Source: Ostreiculturibacter nitratireducens (GTDB lineage Bacteria; Pseudomonadota; Alphaproteobacteria; Rhodobacterales; Rhodobacteraceae). Taken from it: DNA of 64,000 nucleotides. The first letter of the stretch is position 1. The number at the start of each line of letters is the position of its first letter. Position numbers and translations under genes: made by a program. The stretch is from positions 124,001 to 188,000 of the forward strand of contig NZ_JAVQHL010000003.1 in NCBI RefSeq assembly GCF_032670585.1, read 5' to 3'. The notes beneath the pieces were generated by a model. That model ran no database searches. It was not told where the DNA came from and saw nothing but the letters and a program-made list of their open reading frames with translations. Below, one piece after another: positions 20,355-28,604 of the stretch.

Positions 20355-21362
20355 TCAGCCGATCTCGCTGACCCGGACGGCGCGACCATCCGCGATCGAC
20401 TTGAAAGCGGCTTCGGCCAGGACCAGCGCCAGCCGGCCGTCTTCGAACCCGACCTCGACCGGAACGCCATTCTCGACCGCGTCGACGAAGTGCCCGATCT
20501 CGGCGTTGAACGCCTCGGAATAGCGCTCGATGAAGAAGTTCAGGAGCGGCGCCGAGACGTTGGTCGCGCCGTTGAGGTGCCTGGTCACCTGGTTCTCCCG
20601 GTGGTTTTCCGAGATGACCATGCCCTTGTTGCCGAACAGTTCCACCCGTTGGTCGTAGCCGTAGACCGCCTGACGCGAGTTCGTGATGATGGCCTGCTTC
20701 CCGCTCGCCGTGGTCATGGTGACGACGACCGTGTCGTAGTCGTTGCACCTGTCCATCAACGCCGGGTTCACCAGACGGGAGCCCGTGGCGAAGACGGTTT
20801 CCACCTCCTCCCCCAGCATGAAGCGGGCGAGGTCGAAGTCGTGGATCGTCATGTCCCGGAAGATCCCGCCCGATGTCTCGATGTAGGCGTCGGGTGCCAT
20901 GCCGGGATCGCGAGAGACGATCGTGACCTGGTGCAGATCGCCGATCTCGCCATCGAGCATCGCCTGCCGTGCGGCCCGGTGCCCCGGGTCGAAGCGCCGG
21001 ACGAACCCCAGCATGATCGGCAGGTCGGTCCCCGCGATCCGGCTTTTGCAGAGTTCCACGCGTTTCAGGTCAAGGTCGATCGGCTTCTCGCACAGGACGG
21101 GCTTCCCGGCAGCGACGGCGGCCTCGATGTAGTCGGAATGCGTGCTCGTGGCCGACGCGATGAGGACGGCGTCGACGTCCGGGCTGGCGAAGACCTCCTC
21201 CGGCGTATCGAAGACCGGGGCGCCATGCCTCGCTCCGCAGGCATCGGCCGCCGCCGCGATGATGTCGTAGACCCCGGCGAGGCTTGCTCGGGGATGAGCC
21301 GCCACGTTCGCCGCGTGCATGACGCCGATCCGGCCGCAGCCGAGCACCGCAATCTTCAGCAT
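20355..21362 (-). CDS. iolG: Inositol 2-dehydrogenase
   Basis: IolG oxidises myo-inositol to scyllo-inosose with NAD. The 335-residue protein has 'VLGCGRIGVMHAANV' at the N-terminus, 'CEKPIDLDL' with Lys93, 'LGFVRRFDP' and 'SGGIFRDMTIHDFDLARFML', which are typical of IolG rather than of other MocA members. It is the last gene of a four-gene minus-strand operon starting at the aldehyde dehydrogenase, 74 bp after the 2-hydroxyacid dehydrogenase. Confidence 0.92.
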   Translation of the reverse strand: MLKIAVLGCGRIGVMHAANVAAHPRASLAGVYDIIAAAADACGARHGAPVFDTPEEVFASPDVDAVLIASATSTHSDYIEAAVAAGKPVLCEKPIDLDLKRVELCKSRIAGTDLPIMLGFVRRFDPGHRAARQAMLDGEIGDLHQVTIVSRDPGMAPDAYIETSGGIFRDMTIHDFDLARFMLGEEVETVFATGSRLVNPALMDRCNDYDTVVVTMTTASGKQAIITNSRQAVYGYDQRVELFGNKGMVISENHRENQVTRHLNGATNVSAPLLNFFIERYSEAFNAEIGHFVDAVENGVPVEVGFEDGRLALVLAEAAFKSIADGRAVRVSEIG

Positions 21363-21436
21363 CTTCTCCTCCTCGTGCAGAATGTCATCTCGGATCCTTC
21401 GATTTCTGAAAGGCGCGGGCGGGCGCCCTGGTCACC

Positions 21437-22399
21437 TCAGGCATCAAGAAGCACGCCGTTGACCACAAGGCTCGGATCCAGCCGCCCCGAGAAGAAGTCG
21501 ATGACGTTCTGGACCGAGTGGACCGCCAGCCGCTCCGCCCCTTCGAGCGTCAGCCCGCCGATGTGCGGGGACAGAAAGACGTTGTCCATCGCGAGGAGCG
21601 GATTGTCCGGCGAGGGCGGTTCGTCGTCGAACACGTCGACCCCGGCGGCGCGGATCGTGCCTGCCTGAAGCGCGGCGATCAGCGCGCCTTCGTCGACGAT
21701 CCCGCCCCGGGCCGCGTTCACGAGAATCGCACTCGGCTTCATGACGGCAAAGTCTTCCGGCCCGATGATCGGACGCTCCGCCTTGGGCGCGTTGATGGAG
21801 ACGATGTCGGCCCAGGCGAGCCCCTCGCGTAGCGTCTTGACCGGCGCGACATTTCCTTCGGGCCAGCCATGTTCGGCAAGGAACGGGTCGAAGGCCCGGA
21901 TCTTCATGTCGAAGGCGGAGGCCAGCTTGGCAACGCGCCGCCCGATGCGGCCGTAGCCCACGATGAGAAGGTTCTTGCCCGATATCTCCCCGGCTTCGAG
22001 GAGGTTGCGCCAGGACCACTTGCCCCGGCGCACGGCGGCGTCTGCCCGGATCGCCAGCTTGGCGGCCGCCAGCATCAGCAGGATGCTGTGTTCGGCCACG
22101 GCGCCCGAATTGACGTCTCCGACCACCACCAGCGGGATGCCGCGATCCGTCAGTGCCTTGCTGTCGACCGCGTCGAAGCCCACGCCGTGGCGCGACACGA
22201 TCTTGAGCCTTTCGCCCTTCGCGATGGTCGCCGCAGTCATCGGCTGCGTGCGGATCACGAGCGCGTCCGCCTTGGCGATCAGGGGCGTGTAACTTTGCTC
22301 AGACACCTCCTCTACGATTTCGTAGGTAAGACCGGGGGCTGCCTCGAGAAGTGCGACCCCCGATGGGTGGATCTTTCCCGCGACGAGCACATGCGGCAT
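21437..22399 (-). CDS. D-isomer-specific 2-hydroxyacid dehydrogenase (SerA-like)
   Basis: This 320-residue NAD-dependent dehydrogenase has substrate residues in 'VSRHGVGFDAVD', nucleotide motif 'VGYGRIGRRVAKLA', 'NAARGGIVDEGAL' and the catalytic His in 'LSPHIGG'. Family members interconvert 2-oxo and D-2-hydroxy acids (phosphoglycerate, glycerate, lactate). No ACT domain, so not a full-length PGDH. Its start overlaps the aldolase stop by one base (TGATG). In this operon it may reduce a 2-oxo acid made by sugar acid cleavage; this is inference. Confidence 0.88.
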   Translation of the reverse strand: MPHVLVAGKIHPSGVALLEAAPGLTYEIVEEVSEQSYTPLIAKADALVIRTQPMTAATIAKGERLKIVSRHGVGFDAVDSKALTDRGIPLVVVGDVNSGAVAEHSILLMLAAAKLAIRADAAVRRGKWSWRNLLEAGEISGKNLLIVGYGRIGRRVAKLASAFDMKIRAFDPFLAEHGWPEGNVAPVKTLREGLAWADIVSINAPKAERPIIGPEDFAVMKPSAILVNAARGGIVDEGALIAALQAGTIRAAGVDVFDDEPPSPDNPLLAMDNVFLSPHIGGLTLEGAERLAVHSVQNVIDFFSGRLDPSLVVNGVLLDA

Positions 22400-23205
22400 C
22401 AGTAAACCCCCTTTTCTCCCTCGGCGCCGGACGTCTCGGTCAGCTCGCGGAAGCGCGCGACGGACGCGGCGGCGGACGCGGCGAGAAGGCGCGTGTCGCC
22501 TGAAACGGTCGTCATGTTGTAGCCCCAGCCGATGGCGCGCGCGGCGTATTCCGCGGTTCCGCAGTGGAGCGCGGCGAACTTTCCGTTCTTCCGGCAGACC
22601 TCCGCGATGCGCCGGATGGCAGCGACCATCTCATCCTCCTCCCGGTCGAAGCCCGGCGGCAGGCGGCCCTGCGTGAGCCCAAGGGTCAGGTCGGCGGGGC
22701 CGACGTATATTCCGTCGAGGCCGGGGGTCGCCGCGATCTCTTCGAGGTTCTTCATGCCTTCGGCTGTTTCGATCATCGCGAAGGCCAGGACGGCATCGTT
22801 CGCCTGGACGCCGTAGCCCTTCATGGCGAAGCCTGCCCGCGTCGGGCCGAAGCTGCGCTGCCCCAGGGGCGGATAGCGCATGTAGCTGACGAACCGGGCC
22901 GCCTCCTCGGGGTTGTTTACCATGGGGCAGACAATCCCCATCGCGCCGGCATCCAGAAGCTTCATGATGCTCGCCGGATCAAGCCAATGTGCACGCGCCA
23001 ACAGAACGACGCCCGAGGCGCGCATCGCCTGGAACATCGGCAGCGCGGCGGAATAGTCGAGCGCCCCATGCTGCACGTCGACGCAGATGGAGTCATAGCC
23101 TTGGGCCGCCATGATCTCGGCCGTGAAGGGGCTGCCGATGGAGCACCAGCCATTGATCGTCGCCTGCCCCTTGGCCCATTTTTCCTTGAGTGCGTTAACA
23201 AGCAT
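22399..23205 (-). CDS. HpcH/HpaI family class II aldolase
   Basis: The 268-residue protein belongs to the pyruvate-dependent aldolase family (2-keto-3-deoxy acid, HHED and related aldolases). Signatures are 'DVQHGALDYSAA', 'DAGAMGIVCPMV', 'RSFGPTR', 'AMIETAEGMKNLEEI' and 'GIYVGPADL', carrying the metal-binding Glu and Asp. Such enzymes split 2-keto-3-deoxy-hydroxy acids into pyruvate or oxaloacetate and an aldehyde. It is 8 bp after the aldehyde dehydrogenase gene, which could oxidise the aldehyde released. The substrate is unproven. Confidence 0.9.
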   Translation of the reverse strand: MLVNALKEKWAKGQATINGWCSIGSPFTAEIMAAQGYDSICVDVQHGALDYSAALPMFQAMRASGVVLLARAHWLDPASIMKLLDAGAMGIVCPMVNNPEEAARFVSYMRYPPLGQRSFGPTRAGFAMKGYGVQANDAVLAFAMIETAEGMKNLEEIAATPGLDGIYVGPADLTLGLTQGRLPPGFDREEDEMVAAIRRIAEVCRKNGKFAALHCGTAEYAARAIGWGYNMTTVSGDTRLLAASAAASVARFRELTETSGAEGEKGVY

Positions 23206-23213
23206 GTCGGCCC

Positions 23214-24650
23214 TCAGAATACGTTCTGCGCGAGTTTGATATCGAGATAGTCACGGATGCCTTCGGTCCCGCCTTCGCGGCCCATGCCGGAGAAGTTCGT
23301 GCCGCCGAAAGGTGCCTCCGACGCGGCGAGGGCGAAGCTGTTGATCCCGACCATCCCCGATTTCAATTCCGCCACGGTGCGCCTTGCGCGTGCCGGGGAC
23401 GTGGTGAAGGCATAGGCGGACAGGCCCATGTCGGTCGAATTGGCCCGCCTGATCGCCTCGTCGTCGGATTTGAAGGAACTGATCGCCGCGATCGGGCCGA
23501 AATTCTCCTCGGCCATCACCTGCATGTCGTCGCTGACGTGAGTGAGGACCGTCGGCTCGTAGAAATGACCGGCGTTGAAGCCCGCCGCGCGCTGACCGCC
23601 GGTCGCGACCTTGGCGCCGTCCTTGACGGCCGCCGCCACGATGGCTTCGATCTCCTCGAGGCGGCCGGCGTTGATCAGGGGACCCATGCCGATATCCGCG
23701 TCCAGCCCGTCGCCCAGCTTGATGGCCCTGGCGCGCTTCACGAAACCCTCCACGAAGGCGTCGTGCAGGCTTTCGTGCACGTAGAACCGGTCGGGCGTCA
23801 CGCAGACCTGCCCGCAGTTGGCGAACTTCGTGGGCACGCAGACGTCAAGCGCGGCCTCGAGGTTGGCGTCGTCGTAGACGATGCAGGGCGCGTTGCCGCC
23901 CAGTTCCATCGAGACCTTCTTCATCGTGTCCGCCGCGTCGCGGATCATCTGCTGGCCCACGCGCGTCGAACCCGTCAGCGACACCTTCCGCACGGCTTTC
24001 GAGGCCATGAGCGGCCCATAGGTGTTGCCCGTTGCCCCCACGACAAGGTTCACGGTTCCGGCCGGCAGGTCGCCCGCGCGGAAGCAGTCGAACATCACCA
24101 TCGCGGTGCCGGGGGTCTGGCTGGAGGGCCGCACGACGACCGAGCAGCCGGCGGCGAGCGCGGGCGCCACCTTCCGCGCGATCAGCGCGGCAGGGAAGTT
24201 CCAGGCAGTGAAGGCGGCGACGATGCCGACAGGCTCGTGGTGGACCTCGAACCGGCCACCCGGCACGCGGCTTTCCACGATGCGGCCGTAGATGCGGCGC
24301 GCTTCCTCGGCATACCAGCGGAACTGATCGGTCGAGAGGCCCCATTCACGCAGCGACTGAGCCAGGGGCTTGCCGGTCTCGGACGAGATCATCCGCGCCG
24401 CCTCGTCCGTCCGGCGGATCATCTCGTCGGCGATCCTGTGCATCGCATCGGCACGGGTGAACGCGGGCGTGGCACGCCACGCCGCCAGACCCTTTTCGGC
24501 TGCGGCAATCGCTGCCTCCGTGTCCCCGATGCCCGCGACGGGCACCTTCCCGAGCGGTTGCTCCGTCACGGGGCTCACGACATCGGCAGTCGCGCCTTCG
24601 CCCGCCGCCCGCCATGCTCCGTCGATGAACAGTCCGAAATCCCGATACAT
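23214..24650 (-). CDS. NAD(P)-dependent aldehyde dehydrogenase (succinate-semialdehyde type)
   Basis: The 478-residue enzyme oxidises an aldehyde to an acid. Catalytic residues are Glu249 ('MELGGNAP') and Cys283 ('NCGQVCVTPDR'), with Asn151 in 'TAWNFP'. The cofactor-binding segment reads 'VVVRPSSQTPG' where most relatives have VxKPSE, so the usual Lys is Arg and the Glu is Ser; cofactor preference may be altered. The tail 'FGGTNFSGMGREGG' fits the SSADH branch. First gene of the minus operon, with its promoter overlapping the AAATTGCA site. Confidence 0.92.
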   Translation of the reverse strand: MYRDFGLFIDGAWRAAGEGATADVVSPVTEQPLGKVPVAGIGDTEAAIAAAEKGLAAWRATPAFTRADAMHRIADEMIRRTDEAARMISSETGKPLAQSLREWGLSTDQFRWYAEEARRIYGRIVESRVPGGRFEVHHEPVGIVAAFTAWNFPAALIARKVAPALAAGCSVVVRPSSQTPGTAMVMFDCFRAGDLPAGTVNLVVGATGNTYGPLMASKAVRKVSLTGSTRVGQQMIRDAADTMKKVSMELGGNAPCIVYDDANLEAALDVCVPTKFANCGQVCVTPDRFYVHESLHDAFVEGFVKRARAIKLGDGLDADIGMGPLINAGRLEEIEAIVAAAVKDGAKVATGGQRAAGFNAGHFYEPTVLTHVSDDMQVMAEENFGPIAAISSFKSDDEAIRRANSTDMGLSAYAFTTSPARARRTVAELKSGMVGINSFALAASEAPFGGTNFSGMGREGGTEGIRDYLDIKLAQNVF

Positions 24651-24745
24651 GGCCCTACTCGCTCCGCTCGGCGCGCGTCTCGACGGCGCGCCCCCTATCC
24701 GGCACGGCGATACAGGTCATCGCTTCCTCCCGATTCAATGCGACA

Positions 24746-24775
24746 ATATTCGTTGCGTGAAATTGCATTTGTCAA
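24746..24775 (-). promoter_or_regulatory. Promoter of the aldehyde dehydrogenase-iolG operon
   Basis: On the minus strand TTGACA (24775-24770) and GAATAT (24751-24746) are spaced by 18 bases, about 95 bases upstream of the aldehyde dehydrogenase start. The octamer AAATTGCA (24760-24767) lies in the spacer, where a bound regulator would block or bend the promoter. Confidence 0.5.
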
Positions 24776-24802
24776 TGAACATTTCATGAGTTAATCACGC
24801 AA

Positions 24803-24808
24803 TATAGT
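24803..24808 (+). promoter_or_regulatory. Possible -10 box of the iolD-iolE operon
   Basis: TATAGT lies about 18 bases before the iolD start, in the 175-bp divergent intergenic region. No good -35 box is seen at the expected distance, so the promoter may need an activator. GGGAGGAG just before the ATG is the ribosome site. Confidence 0.3.
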
Positions 24809-24825
24809 CAGAGGGAGGAGATTGC

Positions 24826-26685
24826 ATGCCCCAGGCAACGATTCGCCTGACCATGGCGCAAGCCCTGGTCCGCTACCTGTGCAACCAGTTCACCGAAATC
24901 GACGGGGAGCGTGTTCCGCTGTTTGCCGGGGTCTTCGGCATCTTCGGCCACGGCAACGTGACCTGCCTCGCCGAAGCGCTCGAAACGGTGCAGGATCAGC
25001 TTCCGACCTGGCGCGGTCAGAACGAGCAATCCATGGCGCTGGCTGCCATCGGCTACGCCAAGGCGAAGCGCCGCCGGCAGCTGATGATCGCCACCTCCTC
25101 GATCGGTCCGGGCGCGCTGAACATGGTGACGGCCGCGGGGACGGCACATGCGAACCGCCTGCCCATCCTTATCCTCGCCGGCGACACGTTCACGAACCGC
25201 CTGCCGGACCCGGTGCTGCAGCAGGTCGAACATTTCGGCAATCCGACCGTGACGGTGAACGACGCCTTCAAGGCGGTCTCGCGGTACTGGGACCGGATCA
25301 CCCATCCGGCGCAGATCATCTCGTCGATGCCGCAGGCCATCGCCACCATGCTCGACCCGGCCGATTGCGGCCCGGCCTTCGTCGCCCTGCCCCAGGACAC
25401 GCAGGAGCTTGCCTTCGACTACCCGCGGGAGTTCTTCGAGGAGCGGGTCTGGTCGATCCCGCGTCCGCGTCCCGACAGGGACCGGCTGGCCGAGGCGGCG
25501 GCGATGCTGAAAACGGCGAAGAAGCCGCTGATCATTTCGGGAGGTGGCGTGCGCTATTCGGGCGCCGAGGAGGCGGTGGCGAAGTTCGCCGTCGCGCGCG
25601 GCATTCCGGTGGTCGAGACGATCGCCGGAAAGGGCGGCCTGACCCATTATCACCCCGCCCATGCCGGACCTATCGGCATCATCGGCTCGACCTCTGCCAA
25701 CGCGCTCGCCCAAGAGGCGGACGTGATCCTCGCCGTGGGCACGCGGTTGCAGGACTTCACGACCGGCTCGTGGACCGCGTTCTCTCGGGAAGCGAAATTC
25801 ATCTCGCTCAACGCCGCCCGCTGGGATGCGACGAAGCACCGGGCGCTGGCTGTGGTCGGCGATGCGCTGGAAAGCGTGACCGAGCTTGACGCCTTGCTGG
25901 GCGACTGGGCCATGCCCAAGGCCTACATGGAACACGCCCAGAAGCTCTTCAAGGAATGGGACGCGCTTCTCGACGAACACCAGGCACCGACCAACGCGCC
26001 GGTCCCGACCTACGCCCAGGTCGTCAACCTCGTGAACAGGGCCGCAGGCGAGAACGACAACCTCGTCGCGGCGGCGGGCGGCATCCCCGGCGAGGTCGCG
26101 AAGGGCTGGCGGGTCAAGAACCCCAATACCTTCGACCTGGAGTTCGGCTTCTCCTGCATGGGCTACGAACTCGCCGCAGGCTGGGGCAACGCCATGGCCA
26201 ACGCGGGCAAATCCACGCCCTACGTCATGCTGGGCGACGGCACCTACATGATGATGAACTCCGACGTCTATTCATCCGTCCTGACGGGCCACAAGATGAT
26301 CGTGGTCGTCTGCGACAACGGCGGCTTCGCCGTCATCAACCGCCTGCAGGAGTTCAAGGGCACGCCTGGCTTCAACAACCTCCTGAAGGATTGCCGGATC
26401 CAGAACCCCGACAACCCGCCGCACGTGGACTTCGCCAAGCACGCGGAATCCATGGGCGCCCATGGCCGCCACTGCGAAAGCCTTGCCGACCTGGAAGCCG
26501 CGCTGGAATGGGCCAAGGGCACCGACCGAACGACGGTTCTCTCCATCGTCACCGACGCCTTCGCCTGGGTTCCGGGCGACGCCGACTGGGACGTCGGCGT
26601 GCCGGAGATCTCCGAGCGGGAAACGGTGAAGGCGGCGCGGGCGCACCAGGAGGAAATCCGCAGCAAACAGCGTGTGGGAGTGTGA
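24826..26685 (+). CDS. iolD: 3D-(3,5/4)-trihydroxycyclohexane-1,2-dione hydrolase
   Basis: IolD is a thiamine-diphosphate enzyme that opens the ring of the diketone formed by IolE, giving 5-deoxy-D-glucuronate. The 619-residue chain starts 'TIRLTMAQALVRYLCNQFTE' and 'FAGVFGIFGHGN', typical of IolD, and has the acetolactate-synthase-like layout with the TPP/Mg motif 'LGDGTYMMMNSD' in the C-terminal third. It is divergent from the aldehyde dehydrogenase operon and three bases from iolE. Confidence 0.96.
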   Translation: MPQATIRLTMAQALVRYLCNQFTEIDGERVPLFAGVFGIFGHGNVTCLAEALETVQDQLPTWRGQNEQSMALAAIGYAKAKRRRQLMIATSSIGPGALNMVTAAGTAHANRLPILILAGDTFTNRLPDPVLQQVEHFGNPTVTVNDAFKAVSRYWDRITHPAQIISSMPQAIATMLDPADCGPAFVALPQDTQELAFDYPREFFEERVWSIPRPRPDRDRLAEAAAMLKTAKKPLIISGGGVRYSGAEEAVAKFAVARGIPVVETIAGKGGLTHYHPAHAGPIGIIGSTSANALAQEADVILAVGTRLQDFTTGSWTAFSREAKFISLNAARWDATKHRALAVVGDALESVTELDALLGDWAMPKAYMEHAQKLFKEWDALLDEHQAPTNAPVPTYAQVVNLVNRAAGENDNLVAAAGGIPGEVAKGWRVKNPNTFDLEFGFSCMGYELAAGWGNAMANAGKSTPYVMLGDGTYMMMNSDVYSSVLTGHKMIVVVCDNGGFAVINRLQEFKGTPGFNNLLKDCRIQNPDNPPHVDFAKHAESMGAHGRHCESLADLEAALEWAKGTDRTTVLSIVTDAFAWVPGDADWDVGVPEISERETVKAARAHQEEIRSKQRVGV

Positions 26686-26688
26686 CCG

Positions 26689-27594
26689 ATGCTCAAGGCG
26701 AAACTGGGCATCGCCCCGATCGCGTGGTGGAACGATGACCTCGAGGAACTGTCGGACGACGTGAGCCTCGAGGAATGCCTCGGGCAGGCGGCGGAGGCCG
26801 GATATACCGGCATGGAGACCGGCCGCCGTTTTCCCATGAACATGGAGGAACTGGGGCCAATCCTCGACAAGTACGGCATATCCGTCTGCGGTGGCTGGTT
26901 CTCGGGCCTGCTCCTCGACGGCGACATCGAGGCCGAGAAGGACCGCATCCGCGAGCAGATGGATTTCTTCATCGCCGCCAAGGCCCCCTGCATCGTCTAT
27001 GGCGAGACGGCGCGGTCGATCCAGGGCGATCGCTCCAAGCCCCTCGCCACGAAGCCGAAGCTCTCAGCGGACGAGATGAAGACCTATGGCCGCAAGATGA
27101 CCGCTTTCGCCGAGTGGTGCGCGGACGAGGGGATGCCCATCGCCTACCACCACCACATGGCGGCGGCGATCGAGACGGAGCCGGAGATCGACGCCTTCAT
27201 GGGCGCCACCGGCGAGGCGGTGAAGCTGCTCTACGATGCGGGCCACCTGGCCATGGCGGGCGGTGACGTCATCCGCGTCATCAACCACCATCATCGGCGG
27301 ATCAGCCATGTCCACACCAAGGACGTGCGCATGTCCGTGATCGACGGCCTCGACCGGACGAAGGAAAGCTTCCTTGACGCGGTCATCAAGGGAGCCTTCA
27401 CCGTGCCCGGCGACGGTGACCTCGACTTCGGCCGGATCGTCCACCGGTTGGCCTCCTTCGGCTACCAGGGCTGGTTCGTGGTCGAGGCGGAACAGGATCC
27501 CCGTGTCAGCCCGCCACTCGACATGGCAAGGATCGGCCATAAGGAACTGCTGCGCGTGATGTCGGCGGCGGAATACGAGGTGGTCACGAACTGA
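26689..27594 (+). CDS. iolE: Myo-inosose-2 dehydratase
   Basis: IolE removes water from scyllo-inosose to give the trihydroxy-dione used by IolD. The 301-residue protein has the xylose-isomerase-like TIM barrel with 'KLGIAPIAWWNDDL', 'EAGYTGMETGRRFP', 'AYHHHMAAAIETE', 'LYDAGHLAMAG' and 'HVHTKDVR', including the metal-binding Glu, Asp and His. It is cotranscribed with iolD and ends 12 bp from a convergent lipoprotein gene. Confidence 0.96.
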   Translation: MLKAKLGIAPIAWWNDDLEELSDDVSLEECLGQAAEAGYTGMETGRRFPMNMEELGPILDKYGISVCGGWFSGLLLDGDIEAEKDRIREQMDFFIAAKAPCIVYGETARSIQGDRSKPLATKPKLSADEMKTYGRKMTAFAEWCADEGMPIAYHHHMAAAIETEPEIDAFMGATGEAVKLLYDAGHLAMAGGDVIRVINHHHRRISHVHTKDVRMSVIDGLDRTKESFLDAVIKGAFTVPGDGDLDFGRIVHRLASFGYQGWFVVEAEQDPRVSPPLDMARIGHKELLRVMSAAEYEVVTN

Positions 27595-27605
27595 AGGCCG
27601 ACGCC

Positions 27606-28055
27606 TCAGAACAGGAGCTTGTACCTGTTGCCCAGCGTGTCGGTCGCGGTTCCCGTCCCGCTCTGCGTACCCGACCCCATGATGAAGGTCCCCTGCACGC
27701 GGGTCCCATCGCTGCACACTGCGTAGATCTCGCCGGAGTTGATGCCGCCCACGTCTTCGGTCGAACGGCCGATCTTGCCGCCGGTACCGCGCAGCGTGAG
27801 GCTGAGCTTGCTCTCGTTCGAAGTGATCTTTGGCGCGACGGAGCTCCAGGTGCCTTCGCATTTCCGTTTGCCCGGCAAGCGGAAGCTGAGCGCCCCCGAA
27901 GTCTTGTCGAGGTCCTTCGCGCGCGCGGCGATCACCAGCGTCGGATCGGCCTCCGCGATCGGTCCGGCAATCGGGTAGAGCTGCATCTCGCCACCGGAAA
28001 AGGTGCAGGCGCCAAGGGGGGCGAGGGCAAGGAGGACGAGTGCACGAAGGTCCAC
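27606..28055 (-). CDS. Putative lipoprotein
   Basis: From a GTG at 28055 the frame gives 149 residues starting with a short signal and lipobox ('ALVLLALAPLGAC'), so the mature protein is lipid-anchored at Cys17. The rest is rich in small polar residues with 'FRLPGKRKCEGTWSS' and ends 'TLGNRYKLLF', suggesting a beta-rich periplasmic domain. No ATG gives this signal, and upstream residues look non-coding. GGAAAG lies about 9 bases before the GTG. Function unknown. Confidence 0.65.
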   Translation of the reverse strand: MDLRALVLLALAPLGACTFSGGEMQLYPIAGPIAEADPTLVIAARAKDLDKTSGALSFRLPGKRKCEGTWSSVAPKITSNESKLSLTLRGTGGKIGRSTEDVGGINSGEIYAVCSDGTRVQGTFIMGSGTQSGTGTATDTLGNRYKLLF

Positions 28056-28343
28056 GGCGAGAATCTTTCCGATATTTGCAGGCCACGTGTTACGATGGTC
28101 ATCCGCGCTGTCAATCCACGTCGAAAGAATGCAACCCGCACAAGCATGTGAGGTATCTGGCCGACGTCCGGCGCGTTCATGTGCCGACGCATTTCGGAAA
28201 CGAAGCGTTGTCAGACGGTTGCGGGAACAACTCCCCGCGACTGGCCAAGGGTCACGGCCGGAAACGGCAGGGCGCGAGACTCTCGAAAATCCTGCACGGA
28301 TCGGCACTCCACCCCGGTGCCTGAAGCCCGGCCACCGCGCCGA

Positions 28344-28445
28344 TCACGGACCGGCTGGCCAGATCAGGTTCAGGATGACGATCGCCAGGAACAAGAGCGG
28401 GATGATGTACATCAAGCGTTGCCGTCTTGCCTTCCCCCCAGCCAT
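28344..28445 (-). CDS. Possible 33-residue membrane miniprotein
   Basis: An ATG at 28445 opens a 33-residue frame: a basic N-terminus (MAGGKARRQR) followed by one strongly hydrophobic stretch of about 18 residues (MYIIPLLFLAIVILNLIW) and a short 'PAGP' end. This is the shape of a single-pass small membrane protein. Ribosome site is weak (GAGCGG). It lies alone in a 549-bp stretch (28056-28604) in which no other gene is seen. Confidence 0.35.
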   Translation of the reverse strand: MAGGKARRQRLMYIIPLLFLAIVILNLIWPAGP

Positions 28446-28604
28446 CCGCTCAGTTCGACGGCCCGGTAAACCCCCCGATCACAACCGCTGTCGCAATCGA
28501 ATGTTGCCAGTTCGTCTCGTCCCTTTCCTCACCTCAGGCGGATGTTCGCGCCGCCGGGGCCATACACCCGACCGGCAACGCTTGTTCGGTGCGAACGCGC
28601 CGCG

